A stretch of DNA of 64,000 bases from an uncultured Victivallales bacterium (GCA_934644965.1 CAKUDG010000002.1:1-64000), one strand, 5' to 3'. Shown: positions 54,323-63,648, counted from the stretch's first letter. Program-made: numbers and translations. The notes: generated by a model not told the origin, from the letters alone.

Positions 54323-54505
54323 TTACTGAAGAATGTTGAAAAAACTTTCCGAACTGTTGTCCGAAAGGGCCTGTCTATGGGCCCATGCGGTATCCGATGC
54401 GATGTTTTCCACATGTCCGTCAAAATAGAGGGTGTTGATGGTACACCTTTCATTGCCGAGACAGAAATGTCCCGTCATCTGACTGCGGATTTCAATTCCC
54501 GGACG
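54323..54505 (-). pseudogene. 3' fragment of a prepilin H-X9-DG-type gene
   Basis: The last 60 codons before a stop at 54323 read ...IEIRSQMTGHFCLGNERC and INTLYFDGHVENIASD, the typical C-terminal tail of Lentisphaerota prepilin-like proteins. Upstream of about 54505 the same frame runs into the antisense-free 3' part of the SIS gene with no prepilin head, and no FTLIELL leader is found in any frame nearby. The gene has therefore lost its 5' part at the junction with the SIS gene. The neighbouring intact prepilin has a different tail, so this is not a simple duplication of it. Confidence 0.65.
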
Positions 54506-54555
54506 GGCCGGAAAAGGAGCAGGCGAGGCGCACAAACACGGAGGATGCTCCGGAA

Positions 54556-56234
54556 TCATTTCCGCAGGTTTTTGAGCACAATCTGGACGGCGGAAGGTTT
54601 TTCCTCCGCCGGAGCCGGACTTGCCGCAAGCTCCTCGACCGCGGCGAAAAGCCGTTTGCAGCTCTCGCAGTAATCCAGGCCGCCGATCTCGCAGATCATC
54701 CGGATGCCCCGGTCCATCAGCTTCTTGTTGGTCAAGTCGACCCAGCTCATCCAGTTGCCGGTGACGCGTCCGAGCGTCACCATGATTCCCGTCGAAGCGG
54801 TATTCAAAACCAGTTTCACGGCCAAATGGGAGATGAGATGCAGTGGAGAGTCCGGGCATGTGACGGGAATTTTGAAATCCGCCTCACCGTTTCCGCCGAC
54901 CGCGAGGTGTTTTTTATGGCGGAATCCGGCGGAAAGGGTATCAAATGCTCTCTGAAGTTCCGCGCCGCCGTTTTCCTGTCCTCCGACGGTCACGAGAACG
55001 GCGCCGTCCTCTCCAGACTTGCAACGTTCCGGCACAGACTCGTTTCCCACCTCGAATTTCAGGAGTTCCGCAGCGGCGATTTTCGGAGGATTCGTCTGAA
55101 TCGCCTCCGGCGCGCCCATGCGTCGGTAGTCTTCCGCTGTCCAGTCCAGACAGCGCAATGCGCGGTGCATGCCATGCTCCCAGACCTCCGGCGTCGTCCG
55201 CAGCGGATTCTTGACAAACGCCCAAGGCATCGGAGAAACCTTGTCATCCTTTTTCCGGAACGGCGGAAGCATGAACGTCGGGGGGCGTTCGGTCGTATCG
55301 GTGAAGATGTCCAGAAGGAAATCGTCCGCGAAATAGGTGATCTTTCCTTTCTTCCGGTAGACACCCGCCTCGAAGTCGATATAAGCTCCGATCGTGTCCG
55401 CGGACGTTTCGAGTTCTCCGAGAAGCGCTTCAAACTCTCTGACATGATCCGGAGCGGGCACGTTCAGAAGCGAGCACATGACCCGCTCCAGGGCGGCTCC
55501 GGCGACCAGCTGTTCGGAGGTCGTCGCCTGCATTCTTGTCGATCCGGCAAGCCCCATCGGCCCGCAGGAGAGGTCCAGCACGCAGACGGCGGGATTCCGG
55601 ATCGCCTTCCGCGAACGTTCCAGATGCTCCGCCAGAAGATCGGCGGGATTGTTGAACATCAGGAAAACCTTCGATCCGCTGCGGAGCGCCTCGTCCACAG
55701 TCCCGAGCACGGAGGAGGTTTCGCCGCCCTCTGTGATTGCAACGAGCATGTCATTGCCGGACAAGCCCATCTCCCGCAGCTGCTGACGGCCGAACTCCTG
55801 ATAATCCTCGAAAAACTCCACGGAACGGACAAGCGCGTAGTCGCCGCCGGTCATGAGGCTGAACACCTGATCTGCATAACGCGCGGCGGCCGCGTGTTTC
55901 GCACAGCAGTCGCGCCACATGCACTCAAGAAGAATGCTCAGGCGCCCTGTCGCGCCGCAGCCGGAAAAGACGATTTTCCCCCCATCGGCGATGGTCTTCT
56001 GCATGAATCCTACCAGACGCCGGAACGTTTCGCTCCGGAAAATACGTCCCGCCGCTTCCAGCACATTGCGGTCCACTCGCTGAAGACAGCGCACGCCTTT
56101 CCGCTTCCGGAGGCAAATTCGCGATCCAGATTCCGCGTCAGCGGACTGGACTGCTCCGTCGGCAGAAACCCAAGATGAAACTGGGTTTCGTTTTCGATGA
56201 AATGCATCGCCTGACGATCAGACTCTTTGCTCAT
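54556..56234 (-). pseudogene. frameshifted MurQ/GCKR-like SIS-domain gene
   Basis: Two frames together encode one ~555-residue protein. The first (from ATG 56234) reads MSKESDRQAMHFIENETQ, FHLGFLPTEQSSPLTRNLDREFASGSG. The second carries on as VRCLQRVDRNVLEAAG, then FSGCGATGRLSILLE (the MurNAc-6-P etherase/GCKR sugar-phosphate signature), AITEGGETSSVLGTVDEAL and LDLSCGPMGLAGSTRMQATTSEQ. The reading frame changes by -1 near 56095-56110, consistent with a single missing G in the GGCGTGCGC stretch. At over 500 residues with two SIS domains it is like GCKR-type sugar-phosphate isomerase relatives, not the 300-residue MurQ. It is the third gene after IclR and GH20. It may be a real pseudogene, a sequencing error or an intended frameshift. 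Confidence 0.75.
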
Positions 56235-56316
56235 GCTCTTGAAGTTCCCTTTTTTGAAAACAATTTGCTGCGGATCGCTAGGGGGGGTCCGGTAAAATTG
56301 TTGTCAAATATTTCTT

Positions 56317-58182
56317 TCAGACAAACCATCCGCCCGTGGCCAGCATACGGTAACGTGTCTCGCCCAGACCGGCACATTCCGGATGAAGCTCCAGCTCGTC
56401 GATTTTTTCGATTCGTCCGTCGAGCAGTTCGTCGATCCGTCGCGCCAGCTCTTCATAGCGCTCGCGGAGTCCCGACAGGCGGATCTGCATGATTTCAAGA
56501 CCGTAGGACTTGTATCCCCGAAACCACTGGCCGCGGAAGGATTCATTCAGCCCTTCAAGAGCCTCGATCACCTCGGGGACATATTTCTCTGCAACAACGC
56601 CGAGTGTGGAGAAGTCGCGTTTCGTATAAGCGTTCAAGAGGACAAGACGCAGTTCAAGCTTCTTCGCCAGCACATTCAGAATATTCCACGCGTGATTGAC
56701 GATTCCCGCCGCGCGGTCTTCTCGCTGCGCCTCCGCCTTGCCGCGCAGAGTCCGGTAAGTCTCCAGCGCCTTGTGCCAGATTTCCGGATCACGTGCCAGC
56801 ATCTCGTGCCAGACGATCCCCATCAGCGGATCATCCCAGAGCACGGAAGCGGCATTGACATTGTACCATGTGTCGCTCGCCCCTTCACGGCAGGCGATCT
56901 CCATTTTCCCGAGTTCGGTCTGCAGGTCATAGGAACTGCCGCAGACCGCATGGTAAAGGGAGCTCACACGCATATCGGAAGGCCCGGCATTGAACGCATA
57001 GTCCGCCGCCCATGCCAGACCCGCGAAAGCGGATTCAAATTCACAGTAGCCGCCGTCATCGCCCCACATCGTGTAGAGCATGTCGCGGATGGCCAGGCGC
57101 CTGCAGGCGTCGATGCAGGGTTTTACAGTGCCAAGCGTCTGCTCCGCGTCATACCAGAGGCGCGACCAGGTCCAAACGCCCGACGCCATGAACGGCGCAT
57201 TGCCGTTCAGAGTCCGCGACCGTTCCAGCATCCTGAGATACGTTTCCTCATCGCGATGGTAGTAATCCCAGTAGGAGAGCTGGACCATCTTCGGAATCGC
57301 CTCCTTCACGTCCTTCGGAATCGGCGATTCGGTATCATAATAGTCCTGTGCCTTGTTCGCATAACGGAAATACATGTCGTTCCAGATGATCGGCTTGAGC
57401 TCATATTTCATGCAAATGCCGCAGAGACGCTTCAAATGACGGTTGTAAATATCAAACGGCCGTTCATATCCGTGCATATCCATGAATCTGCCGCGCCCGA
57501 GATCGTGCGTTTCGTCCATCCCGAGATGAATCCTCCGGGAGGAAAGCGCGTCGCTCCAGAAGCGGATCATCTTTTCCAGAAGCGCATAGGATTTTTCGCA
57601 GTCCGCCAGAATCACGTTGTCCGTATCCTTGACTTCATGATAAACGCCCCAGCGCAGGACCGGCTCCAGATGCCCGAGCGCCTGAATCGAAGCGATGATC
57701 TCGATGCCAAGCTGTTTTGCATACGCGTCGATTTCCCGGATCTCCTCCATGGAATAAGCTCCGCGCATGTAACCGAAATAGGTCTCACCCGGAAGCCGAT
57801 ATGCGTCTTTCGTATAGAGCATCGCCATATTGTACCCGAACAGAGCCAGACGCCGGAGCCAGCGTTTGAAATAATCTACCCGCACGACGGGTCCACGCGA
57901 ACAGTCCAGCAGAATGCCGTGCGTGCTGAAGCAGATCTTTTCGTCGCACTCCCGTCCGGACAGGGCGTTTGCGACTCCGCGCGCGGCGAAGGATGGATCG
58001 CCGTAAGTCACAAGAAACGCATCTCCGTGTTTCGTCACGCGAAGCGTGTCCCGTTCCGCCGTCTTTTCAAAGCTCAGGCAAACACCCTGCGAACCTTCCT
58101 CCAGGGGATACTCCTCCCCGAGCGTCCGCAGAATCGCATGCAGTTCCGCCGGAGTGTTCTGCGCATTCCAGATCAGATTCAT
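56317..58182 (-). CDS. GH20 beta-N-acetylhexosaminidase (HexDC-like)
   Basis: The 621-residue enzyme removes terminal beta-linked GlcNAc/GalNAc by substrate-assisted catalysis. The Asp-Glu pair is in HLGMDETHDLG (Asp223-Glu224). FSTHGILLDCSRGPVVRVDYFKRWLRRLALFGYNMAMLY (about 85-123) is the usual first barrel strands and EIIASIQALGHLEP the next. There is no signal peptide, so it is probably cytoplasmic and acts on imported oligosaccharides, as in HexDC-type enzymes. It starts 35 bases after the IclR gene and precedes the SIS gene by 82 bases, fitting an operon for amino-sugar use. Confidence 0.9.
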   Translation of the reverse strand: MNLIWNAQNTPAELHAILRTLGEEYPLEEGSQGVCLSFEKTAERDTLRVTKHGDAFLVTYGDPSFAARGVANALSGRECDEKICFSTHGILLDCSRGPVVRVDYFKRWLRRLALFGYNMAMLYTKDAYRLPGETYFGYMRGAYSMEEIREIDAYAKQLGIEIIASIQALGHLEPVLRWGVYHEVKDTDNVILADCEKSYALLEKMIRFWSDALSSRRIHLGMDETHDLGRGRFMDMHGYERPFDIYNRHLKRLCGICMKYELKPIIWNDMYFRYANKAQDYYDTESPIPKDVKEAIPKMVQLSYWDYYHRDEETYLRMLERSRTLNGNAPFMASGVWTWSRLWYDAEQTLGTVKPCIDACRRLAIRDMLYTMWGDDGGYCEFESAFAGLAWAADYAFNAGPSDMRVSSLYHAVCGSSYDLQTELGKMEIACREGASDTWYNVNAASVLWDDPLMGIVWHEMLARDPEIWHKALETYRTLRGKAEAQREDRAAGIVNHAWNILNVLAKKLELRLVLLNAYTKRDFSTLGVVAEKYVPEVIEALEGLNESFRGQWFRGYKSYGLEIMQIRLSGLRERYEELARRIDELLDGRIEKIDELELHPECAGLGETRYRMLATGGWFV

Positions 58183-58217
58183 TTCCCGTCCTTTTTGTAT
58201 TGTATTTTTTCAGGATT

Positions 58218-58931
58218 TCAATAGCTTCGTTCTTCCCGCGTCAGATTGGAGCGGATCCTCTGCGCGGTCTCCTCCGAGAGTTTCAGGATCTCAGCCGGAT
58301 CATCCCCATTCTGAATGCCGAACCCGATCGCGGCGGGAGGATACCCTTCCACACGGATCAGATGCCCCATTACCCGGATCGAATCTTCCGATGAAACAAA
58401 ATCGACAAACCCGCGCCGGGAAACAAGCTCCAGATCGCGCCGTGTAATCAGAAGATGTTTCTTCTGAATGATTCGCATTGCCTCTTCTTCGTCCATTGCG
58501 GCGAGCAGAAGCCATCCGGTCGCGGTCGAAGCATGATCGTCCCCGAAAGTAAAACGCTTCCACGGAATCCAGTTCTCCCGTGTGGAGTAGAAGCTGAGCA
58601 TGATTCGGTCTCCGCGATGCATCACCGCCAGGTTCACGCTCATACGGATGCGTTCGGCAAGCGCGCGGACAGGCTCATTCGCCGCGGCGGCAAGGCGGCG
58701 GTAGCAGTTGTCGCGCGTTCCGAGCGAAACCACCATCGGCCCGGGAACATAGCCCGCCTTCCGGGAAACCTTGTTCAGATACCCGCGCTCAAGCAGTTCG
58801 CCCATGATCCTTGTGCAGGTTGCCGCATTCAATTTCGCATATGTGGCTACTTCTCCCGGCGTCACGCTCCGCCCGCACTGCAGAACCACATACTCCAGAA
58901 TGTCAAATGTCTTATGAAGTGATTTTGTCAT
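58218..58931 (-). CDS. IclR-family transcriptional regulator
   Basis: The 237-residue regulator has an N-terminal winged helix (about 4-65: LHKTFDILEYVV, VTPGEVATYAKLNAATCTRIMGELLERGYL) and a C-terminal effector-binding GAF-like domain with VRALAERIRMSVNLAVMHRGD and STATGWLLLAAM. It probably controls the downstream GH20-SIS genes and itself, and perhaps the divergent cation transporter. The start at 58931 has no ribosome site, and a TATAAT lies only about 20 bases upstream, so the message may be nearly leaderless. The TATAAT is inside a palindrome. Confidence 0.9.
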   Translation of the reverse strand: MTKSLHKTFDILEYVVLQCGRSVTPGEVATYAKLNAATCTRIMGELLERGYLNKVSRKAGYVPGPMVVSLGTRDNCYRRLAAAANEPVRALAERIRMSVNLAVMHRGDRIMLSFYSTRENWIPWKRFTFGDDHASTATGWLLLAAMDEEEAMRIIQKKHLLITRRDLELVSRRGFVDFVSSEDSIRVMGHLIRVEGYPPAAIGFGIQNGDDPAEILKLSEETAQRIRSNLTREERSY

Positions 58932-58945
58932 AATTTTATAATATG

Positions 58946-58957
58946 AAATTATAATTT
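58946..58957. promoter_or_regulatory. AT palindrome over the IclR promoter
   Basis: AAATTATAATTT is a perfect 12-bp palindrome, 15 bases before the IclR start codon, and contains the minus-strand TATAAT. A related ATAATTTTATAAT lies between it and the ATG. It is a candidate autoregulatory operator. Confidence 0.5.
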
Positions 58958-59074
58958 TGTATTCTGTTTTATAAATAGCACGATATAAAGTAAAAGCAAA
59001 TGAGCAATGCGTTATTTTCAGAAAAAACTTCTGCGGCAGAGGATAAAAAAACGCAAAAGAATGCGGAAAAGAAT

Positions 59075-59102
59075 TTGCAATCCATTCTGTTTCCTGTATA
59101 AT
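59075..59102 (+). promoter_or_regulatory. promoter of the cation transporter
   Basis: TTGCAA (59075-59080) and TATAAT (59097-59102) are separated by 16 bp, with TG immediately before the -10. The start would be about 20 bases before the ATG at 59131. Confidence 0.7.
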
Positions 59103-59130
59103 TCCCGCTTTGAGACAAGAGAGGAAAATC

Positions 59131-60300
59131 ATGAATGAACTGCTGATCCGTCTTTTTCTGCGGAATCCAGGCGATGTGACGTCGTCGCAGGGAAGAACCG
59201 CCTATGGAATCTTCTGCGGCTGGTACGGGATCCTGACGAATCTGGTGCTCTGCGGCGTCAAGGTCACGGTCGGCATCCTGACCGGAAGTATCGCGGTAAG
59301 CGCGGACGCGGTGAACAACCTCTCCGACGCGGGATCGGCGGTAATCACGCTGTTCGGATTCAAATTCGCCGACAAACCCGCCGACGACGAACATCCGTTC
59401 GGGCATGGACGCTTCGAATATGTCGCGGGGCTGATTGTCGCGGTCATCATCATTGCGGTGGGCCTTGATTTTCTGAAACTTTCCTTCGAGCGTCTGATCC
59501 ATCCGTCCCAGATCAAAATAACAACGCTTGCGCTTGCGTTTCTGCTTGCAACGCTTCCTGTTAAACTGTGGATGTTTTTCGTCTACCGGAAGGTCGCGCG
59601 GAAAATCGCCTCGAAAACGATTCACGCGGTCGCGTTCGACAGTCTGAGCGACATTTTGACAAGCTCGCTTGTAATTCTCTCGCTGCTCATTTCCCACTAT
59701 ACGGCCTTTCCCGTGGACGGGATCGCCGGACTCCTTGTCGCGCTGTTCATCATTTCCGGCGGGGCAAAGGTACTGCGCGAAATCATCAATCCTCTGCTCG
59801 GAGAGTGTCCCGACCGGAAGCTCGTGACGGAGATTCGCGAACGGCTCCTCCGCTGCAAAGACATCTGCGGCGTTCATGACATCATCGTCCACAGCTACGG
59901 CCCGGATCGCTATTTCGCAACCGCGCACGCCGAAATCAATCCGGAAAAAAGCGATATGGTCCAGATTCACGATGCCCTGGAGGCCGCCGAGGTCGAAATC
60001 GCCCGTCACATGCCTGTGCGTCTTCTGCTGCATTGCGATCCCTTTTTCAGCCAGGACCACGAACTGAAACGCTGGCGTACGCTCGCAGAGGATCTGATCG
60101 GCGAACTGGATCCCCAACTGAAACTGTATGACTTCCGCCTGGAACAATCGCAGGAACGGATTCTCCTGAACTTCCAGCTCCTTGTCCCGCGCAAATTCTT
60201 TCTCGGCAACGAGGAGCTGATCGACAGAATCACCGCGCAGCTCCGCGTACACGACTCCCGGGTGGAGACGCAGATCCAGATTACGCACAGTTTCGTCTGA
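59131..60300 (+). CDS. cation diffusion facilitator family transporter
   Basis: The 389-residue transporter has about six membrane helices and the CDF metal-site pattern SADAVNNLSDAGSA (Asp59, Asp67), the HPFGHGRFEYVAGL signature (about 88-101) and a second site on helix five (FDSLSDILTS). A long cytoplasmic C-terminal part with two ferredoxin-like stretches (about 240-385) is larger than in FieF. It exports a divalent metal such as Zn or Mn by proton antiport; the metal is unknown. GAGGAAAA lies before the start. It is divergent from IclR with a 200-base shared AT-rich region. Confidence 0.92.
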   Translation: MNELLIRLFLRNPGDVTSSQGRTAYGIFCGWYGILTNLVLCGVKVTVGILTGSIAVSADAVNNLSDAGSAVITLFGFKFADKPADDEHPFGHGRFEYVAGLIVAVIIIAVGLDFLKLSFERLIHPSQIKITTLALAFLLATLPVKLWMFFVYRKVARKIASKTIHAVAFDSLSDILTSSLVILSLLISHYTAFPVDGIAGLLVALFIISGGAKVLREIINPLLGECPDRKLVTEIRERLLRCKDICGVHDIIVHSYGPDRYFATAHAEINPEKSDMVQIHDALEAAEVEIARHMPVRLLLHCDPFFSQDHELKRWRTLAEDLIGELDPQLKLYDFRLEQSQERILLNFQLLVPRKFFLGNEELIDRITAQLRVHDSRVETQIQITHSFV

Positions 60301-60353
60301 CGCTCGACGGAAGGAAGGCTCCTGTCATCAGCTGGAACAAGAGGAAAAAAGAA

Positions 60354-60818
60354 GTGGAATATGCGATTCCATGGATCGGATACGGCATGGAAGCGCCGCA
60401 ACCCGCTGATCCTCTTTTCGACGACACCTGTTTTCTGAATACGATTCTGATGACGCTTGCCATTTATTTCGAGTTCAGCGGAAGAGTATTCGCACTCTGT
60501 TATCTGCTGTATGCCGTCGCCTCGGGGTTCTCGGTAATCTTTTCCATGGCGGAGCAGGAGGTGAACACGCCGGAAACAATGACGCAGGCAACCGGTTTCA
60601 TCAACATGATCAATTATCTTGCGGTTGCAGTTTTCTCTCTTCTGGTGGGGATGCTGCTGGACGCTTTCGGAGGACGCGAAGTCCGCGGCGCTGTCGTCTA
60701 CCCGAAGGAAGCGTATCTGACACTCTTTATGCTCCTTCTGCTTCTTCAGCACCCTTTCCTTTATCGCTTCGTTCCTGATTCCGGAGACACACGGAAAATA
60801 TCTTCACCGTGCCCGTGA
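60354..60818 (+). pseudogene. 3' fragment of an MFS transporter
   Basis: The frame encodes the last four or so membrane helices of a major-facilitator transporter (AIYFEFSGRVFALCYLLYAV, TGFINMINYLAVAVFSLLVGMLLDAFGG, AYLTLFMLLLLLQHPFLY) with the A/G-rich EVNTPETMTQATGF loop. The expected first eight helices are missing, and the first 35 residues do not look like a transporter. It is 53 bases after the cation transporter and followed by a broken LacI gene. It is best read as a decayed sugar transporter gene. Confidence 0.65.
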
Positions 60819-61008
60819 ATGATCTGGATTTTCCGCTTCCTCCGGGAAGGGGAATTTGCTTCAGTGCATCCGGAAAATCCGCGGAAAAAGGAAACCCCTT
60901 TCAAATCAGGAAGAGTCTTTTCATGCAATCCTGATGACACATGAAGAACGCGTCGGCCGTTTTTTCCCAACAAAGGAAGAGCATTCATTCTGCCGTGGGG
61001 CGGAGGAA

Positions 61009-61310
61009 CTGGCCCGTTTGAAGAACAGCGCGAAGACGGCGCGGGATAGGATATGTCATCCCCACAGTTTTGCGTGTCATGCGGAACATGGGAGAGAGAT
61101 TTCTGAGACGATGCGCAAAAGGATTCATGATGCGGCGGCGCAGAAGCCCGGTTATTCGCTTATCATGAGAAGCGTCTGATCATCGGGTTCCAGACGGAAC
61201 ATTCGGGACTTGCCGGGATGATTTACGATTCGACAAACCCGTTTTTTCAGGAGATCGCCTCTGAGATCCGGAAACTTTTTCATGCACGTGTCTATATATA
61301 TTCCACATAA
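61009..61310 (+). pseudogene. LacI-family regulator remnant with several frameshifts
   Basis: Fragments in three frames line up with a LacI N terminus: LARLKNSAKTA (helix 1), then in another frame GYVIPTVLRVMRNMGE (recognition helix), then ISETMRKRIHDAAAQKPGYSLIMRS in the first frame, then LIIGFQTEHSGLAGMIYDSTNPFFQEIASEIRKLF in a third. The order is that of an intact regulator (HTH, hinge, start of the sugar-binding domain). At least three indels and loss of everything after the first strand pair make it non-functional. It probably controlled the adjacent transporter. Confidence 0.7.
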
Positions 61311-61430
61311 CACTTACACATTTATACATGCTGACCGCCTCCTGAAAAAGACTTCCCTTCCTTCCCAATGCAGTCATTCCTCTTTCATTCTTCAAGTAAG
61401 AGCTCCGGAAAAGCTGTTTTTTGTTTTTTC

Positions 61431-61934
61431 TCAGATGGAAGCTCCGGCGGAAACAAGGGAGAGAAAAGACCGTATTTCAACATTCCATTGCGGATAAGAA
61501 GCAAGAATCTCAGAATCATCCGCCCCTGTGAAGGCGGAATACTCGAATCCGGGAAAGACCGCCGTCCCGACGAGGCTCCAGTCTTCCGTTCCGCGCCGGA
61601 GCGTGATGGAGGTCTGCCAGGTATGCGCAGGCACAATGCTCTGCGGCGTCTCTCCATGCAGAATGTCCGGACCGATGACGATCCGTTTCAGGCTTCCGTC
61701 CGGGTAAATCAGCAGCTGGAGAATGGGAGAACCGCTGTGATAGTACCAGAGTTCATCCGCATCGAGTTTGTGCCAGCGGGAACGGTCGCGGCTTTTCAGA
61801 AGATAGTAGATTCCGCTCCCGCAGGGACGTCCGCCGGGAAGACGTCTTCCGGACTGGTAGAGTTCACAGCAGTATCCTCCTTCCATTTCCAGTGGAAACA
61901 TGTTCAAGGTCTGAATGATTTCATCCGCCGTCAT
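61431..61934 (-). CDS. cupin-fold DUF985 (Cupin_5) protein
   Basis: The 167-residue protein has the DUF985 signature: MTADEIIQTLNMFPLEMEGGYCCELYQS at the N terminus, GSGIYYLLKSRDRSRWHKLDADELWYYHSGSPI (about 46-78) and WQTSITLRRG...LVGTAVFPGFEYSAFTGAD (about 110-145). Members have epimerase-like cupin folds, but no role is settled. The start at 61934 is chosen because AGGAGG lies five bases before it; in-frame ATGs 15 and 30 bases further upstream have weaker sites. It lies after uvrC on the same strand, about 200 bases away. Confidence 0.9.
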   Translation of the reverse strand: MTADEIIQTLNMFPLEMEGGYCCELYQSGRRLPGGRPCGSGIYYLLKSRDRSRWHKLDADELWYYHSGSPILQLLIYPDGSLKRIVIGPDILHGETPQSIVPAHTWQTSITLRRGTEDWSLVGTAVFPGFEYSAFTGADDSEILASYPQWNVEIRSFLSLVSAGASI

Positions 61935-62139
61935 GGGAGCCTCCTGCATCTTTCCTTTTTTCATTTCCGTTTTTCTTTCCCGTTTTCCGGTGCGAAAAGG
62001 ATGTGGATCCTTCCCTCGGAAAGGGAATCGGGATTTGATTTTCGATTTTGATTTTTGCTTTCTCTGAATTCCGGATTTCTTTTTTGTATTTTTCCGGCAG
62101 ATTTTCCTGCGTGGAAGGAGGAAAAAGAGAAGGGGAAAA

Positions 62140-63648
62140 TCAGAGCGGATCAATTTCTCCATCCGGTTTATGGGTTTGCAGATATTCATAAATGCTGTGC
62201 GCGAATTCGGGTCCGATTCCGGGGATTCGCCTGGCAATTTCCTCCGGGGTGGCGCGGCGGAGAGCTCGGACGGAGCCGAATTCCTGAAGAATGGCGTTTT
62301 TGCGTGCTTTCCCGATTCCTTCGATGTCATCCAGAATGGAGTCCTTGATGAGTTTCAGGCGGAGGCTCCGGTGGTAGGTGATGGCGAAGCGGTGCGCTTC
62401 GTCGCGGACGGCCTGGAGCAGTTTGAGAGCACTCCGGTCATGGGGGAGGACCAGTGCTTCGGAGCGGCCCGGAACAAAAATCTCCTCCTGTTTCTTGGCC
62501 AGTCCGATTACGGGGAAGGGGGGGGAATTGATTTCCACAAGCGCCTTCAAAGTGGAGCTGAGCTGACCTTTGCCCCCGTCGACCATGAGGAGGTCCGGGA
62601 AAGGGATGTGTTCTTCCATGAGACGGGTGAAATGACGTTTGACAGCTTCCGCCATCATGGCGAAATCATTCGCCCCGACGACGGTCCGGATCCGGAACCG
62701 CTTGTATCGGGCTTTGTCCGGACGTCCGTCCGTGAAATGGACGAGGCTGGCGACGGCAAGCGTCCCGGAAATATTGGATATGTCGAAACATTCGATGTTT
62801 TGTGGCGGCGATCCCAGCTTCAGCGCCTCTTGCAGGTCCTTCACTCCTTCCTTCCCGGGTGCCTGAACGACAAGTCCCGAGGCCCCGCGCAGAAAAATTC
62901 TCCGTTTCTCCCCGTAAAGCGATTCCAGATTATGAGCCATGTCACGGAAGGCGGCGGCTTTTTCGTATTGTTTTTTTCCGGCGGCTTCCGTCATCTTCTG
63001 TTTCAGGAGGTCTGTGATCTCGGAAATGTCTCCGTTGAGGATTTCGATCAGACGCTGTACCCGGGCTGAATATTCCTCTTCGGAAACATCACCCACGCAC
63101 GGTCTGCAGCAATCCCGCACGGTTCCGGCAAGGCAATGCGCTTTGTCCGCTTCGCCGGGGACGGCAGCCTTGCAGCTGCGGAGACCCAAATGACGGGTCA
63201 GGAATTCCGCGGTCCGGCGCAGTTCGCCGCCTTTCGGGAACGGGCCGAAGTAAAGACAGGAATCGTCCTTCTTCAGACGGGCAAGCTTTAGACGCGGAAA
63301 TTTCTCGTTCGGATCGATTTTCAAGAGCAGAAGGCGCTTGTCGTCCCGCAGCAGGATGTTGTATTTCGGAGCGTATTCCTTGATGAGTCGCGATTCCAGA
63401 ATCAGCGATTCATCCTCGCTGCGGACGGGAATGTATTCCCAGCTCTCGATCGAATGGATCAGGGAACGCAGTTTCGGATCTGCCCGGGTCTCACGCGAAG
63501 GCTGGAAGTATTGAGACATCCGCCGCCGGAGATTCCGCGCTTTCCCCACATAGATGACTGTCCCGAAACGGTCCCGGTACAGATAGACTCCGGGCGATAC
63601 GGGAATTTCGGAGGGACGGAAGTCCCGTCGTTTCAGAGTTTCACCCAT
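62140..63648 (-). CDS. uvrC: excinuclease ABC subunit C
   Basis: UvrC makes both incisions in nucleotide excision repair. The 502-residue protein has a GIY-YIG domain (about 20-100: PGVYLYRDRFGTVIYVGKARNLRRRM), a UvrB-binding UVR motif (KQYEKAAAFRDMAHNLESL), the RNase H-like endonuclease core (IECFDISNISGTLAVASLVHFTDGRPDKARYKRFRI, FPDLLMVDGGKGQL) and C-terminal helix-hairpin-helix repeats (ILDDIEGIGKARKNAILQEFGSVRAL, RRIPGIGPEFAHSIYEYL). It is about 100 residues shorter than E. coli UvrC because the spacer regions are compact. The start at 63648 matches the family, and the upstream open frame is low-complexity. A minus-strand TATAAT lies at 63811-63806. Confidence 0.96.
   Translation of the reverse strand: MGETLKRRDFRPSEIPVSPGVYLYRDRFGTVIYVGKARNLRRRMSQYFQPSRETRADPKLRSLIHSIESWEYIPVRSEDESLILESRLIKEYAPKYNILLRDDKRLLLLKIDPNEKFPRLKLARLKKDDSCLYFGPFPKGGELRRTAEFLTRHLGLRSCKAAVPGEADKAHCLAGTVRDCCRPCVGDVSEEEYSARVQRLIEILNGDISEITDLLKQKMTEAAGKKQYEKAAAFRDMAHNLESLYGEKRRIFLRGASGLVVQAPGKEGVKDLQEALKLGSPPQNIECFDISNISGTLAVASLVHFTDGRPDKARYKRFRIRTVVGANDFAMMAEAVKRHFTRLMEEHIPFPDLLMVDGGKGQLSSTLKALVEINSPPFPVIGLAKKQEEIFVPGRSEALVLPHDRSALKLLQAVRDEAHRFAITYHRSLRLKLIKDSILDDIEGIGKARKNAILQEFGSVRALRRATPEEIARRIPGIGPEFAHSIYEYLQTHKPDGEIDPL

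Noticed and set aside
56383..58224. A ~610-codon open frame antisense to the GH20 gene
   Set aside because: It is a shadow of a gene with clear catalytic motifs; its translation is rich in His/Arg/Val as expected from antisense reading.
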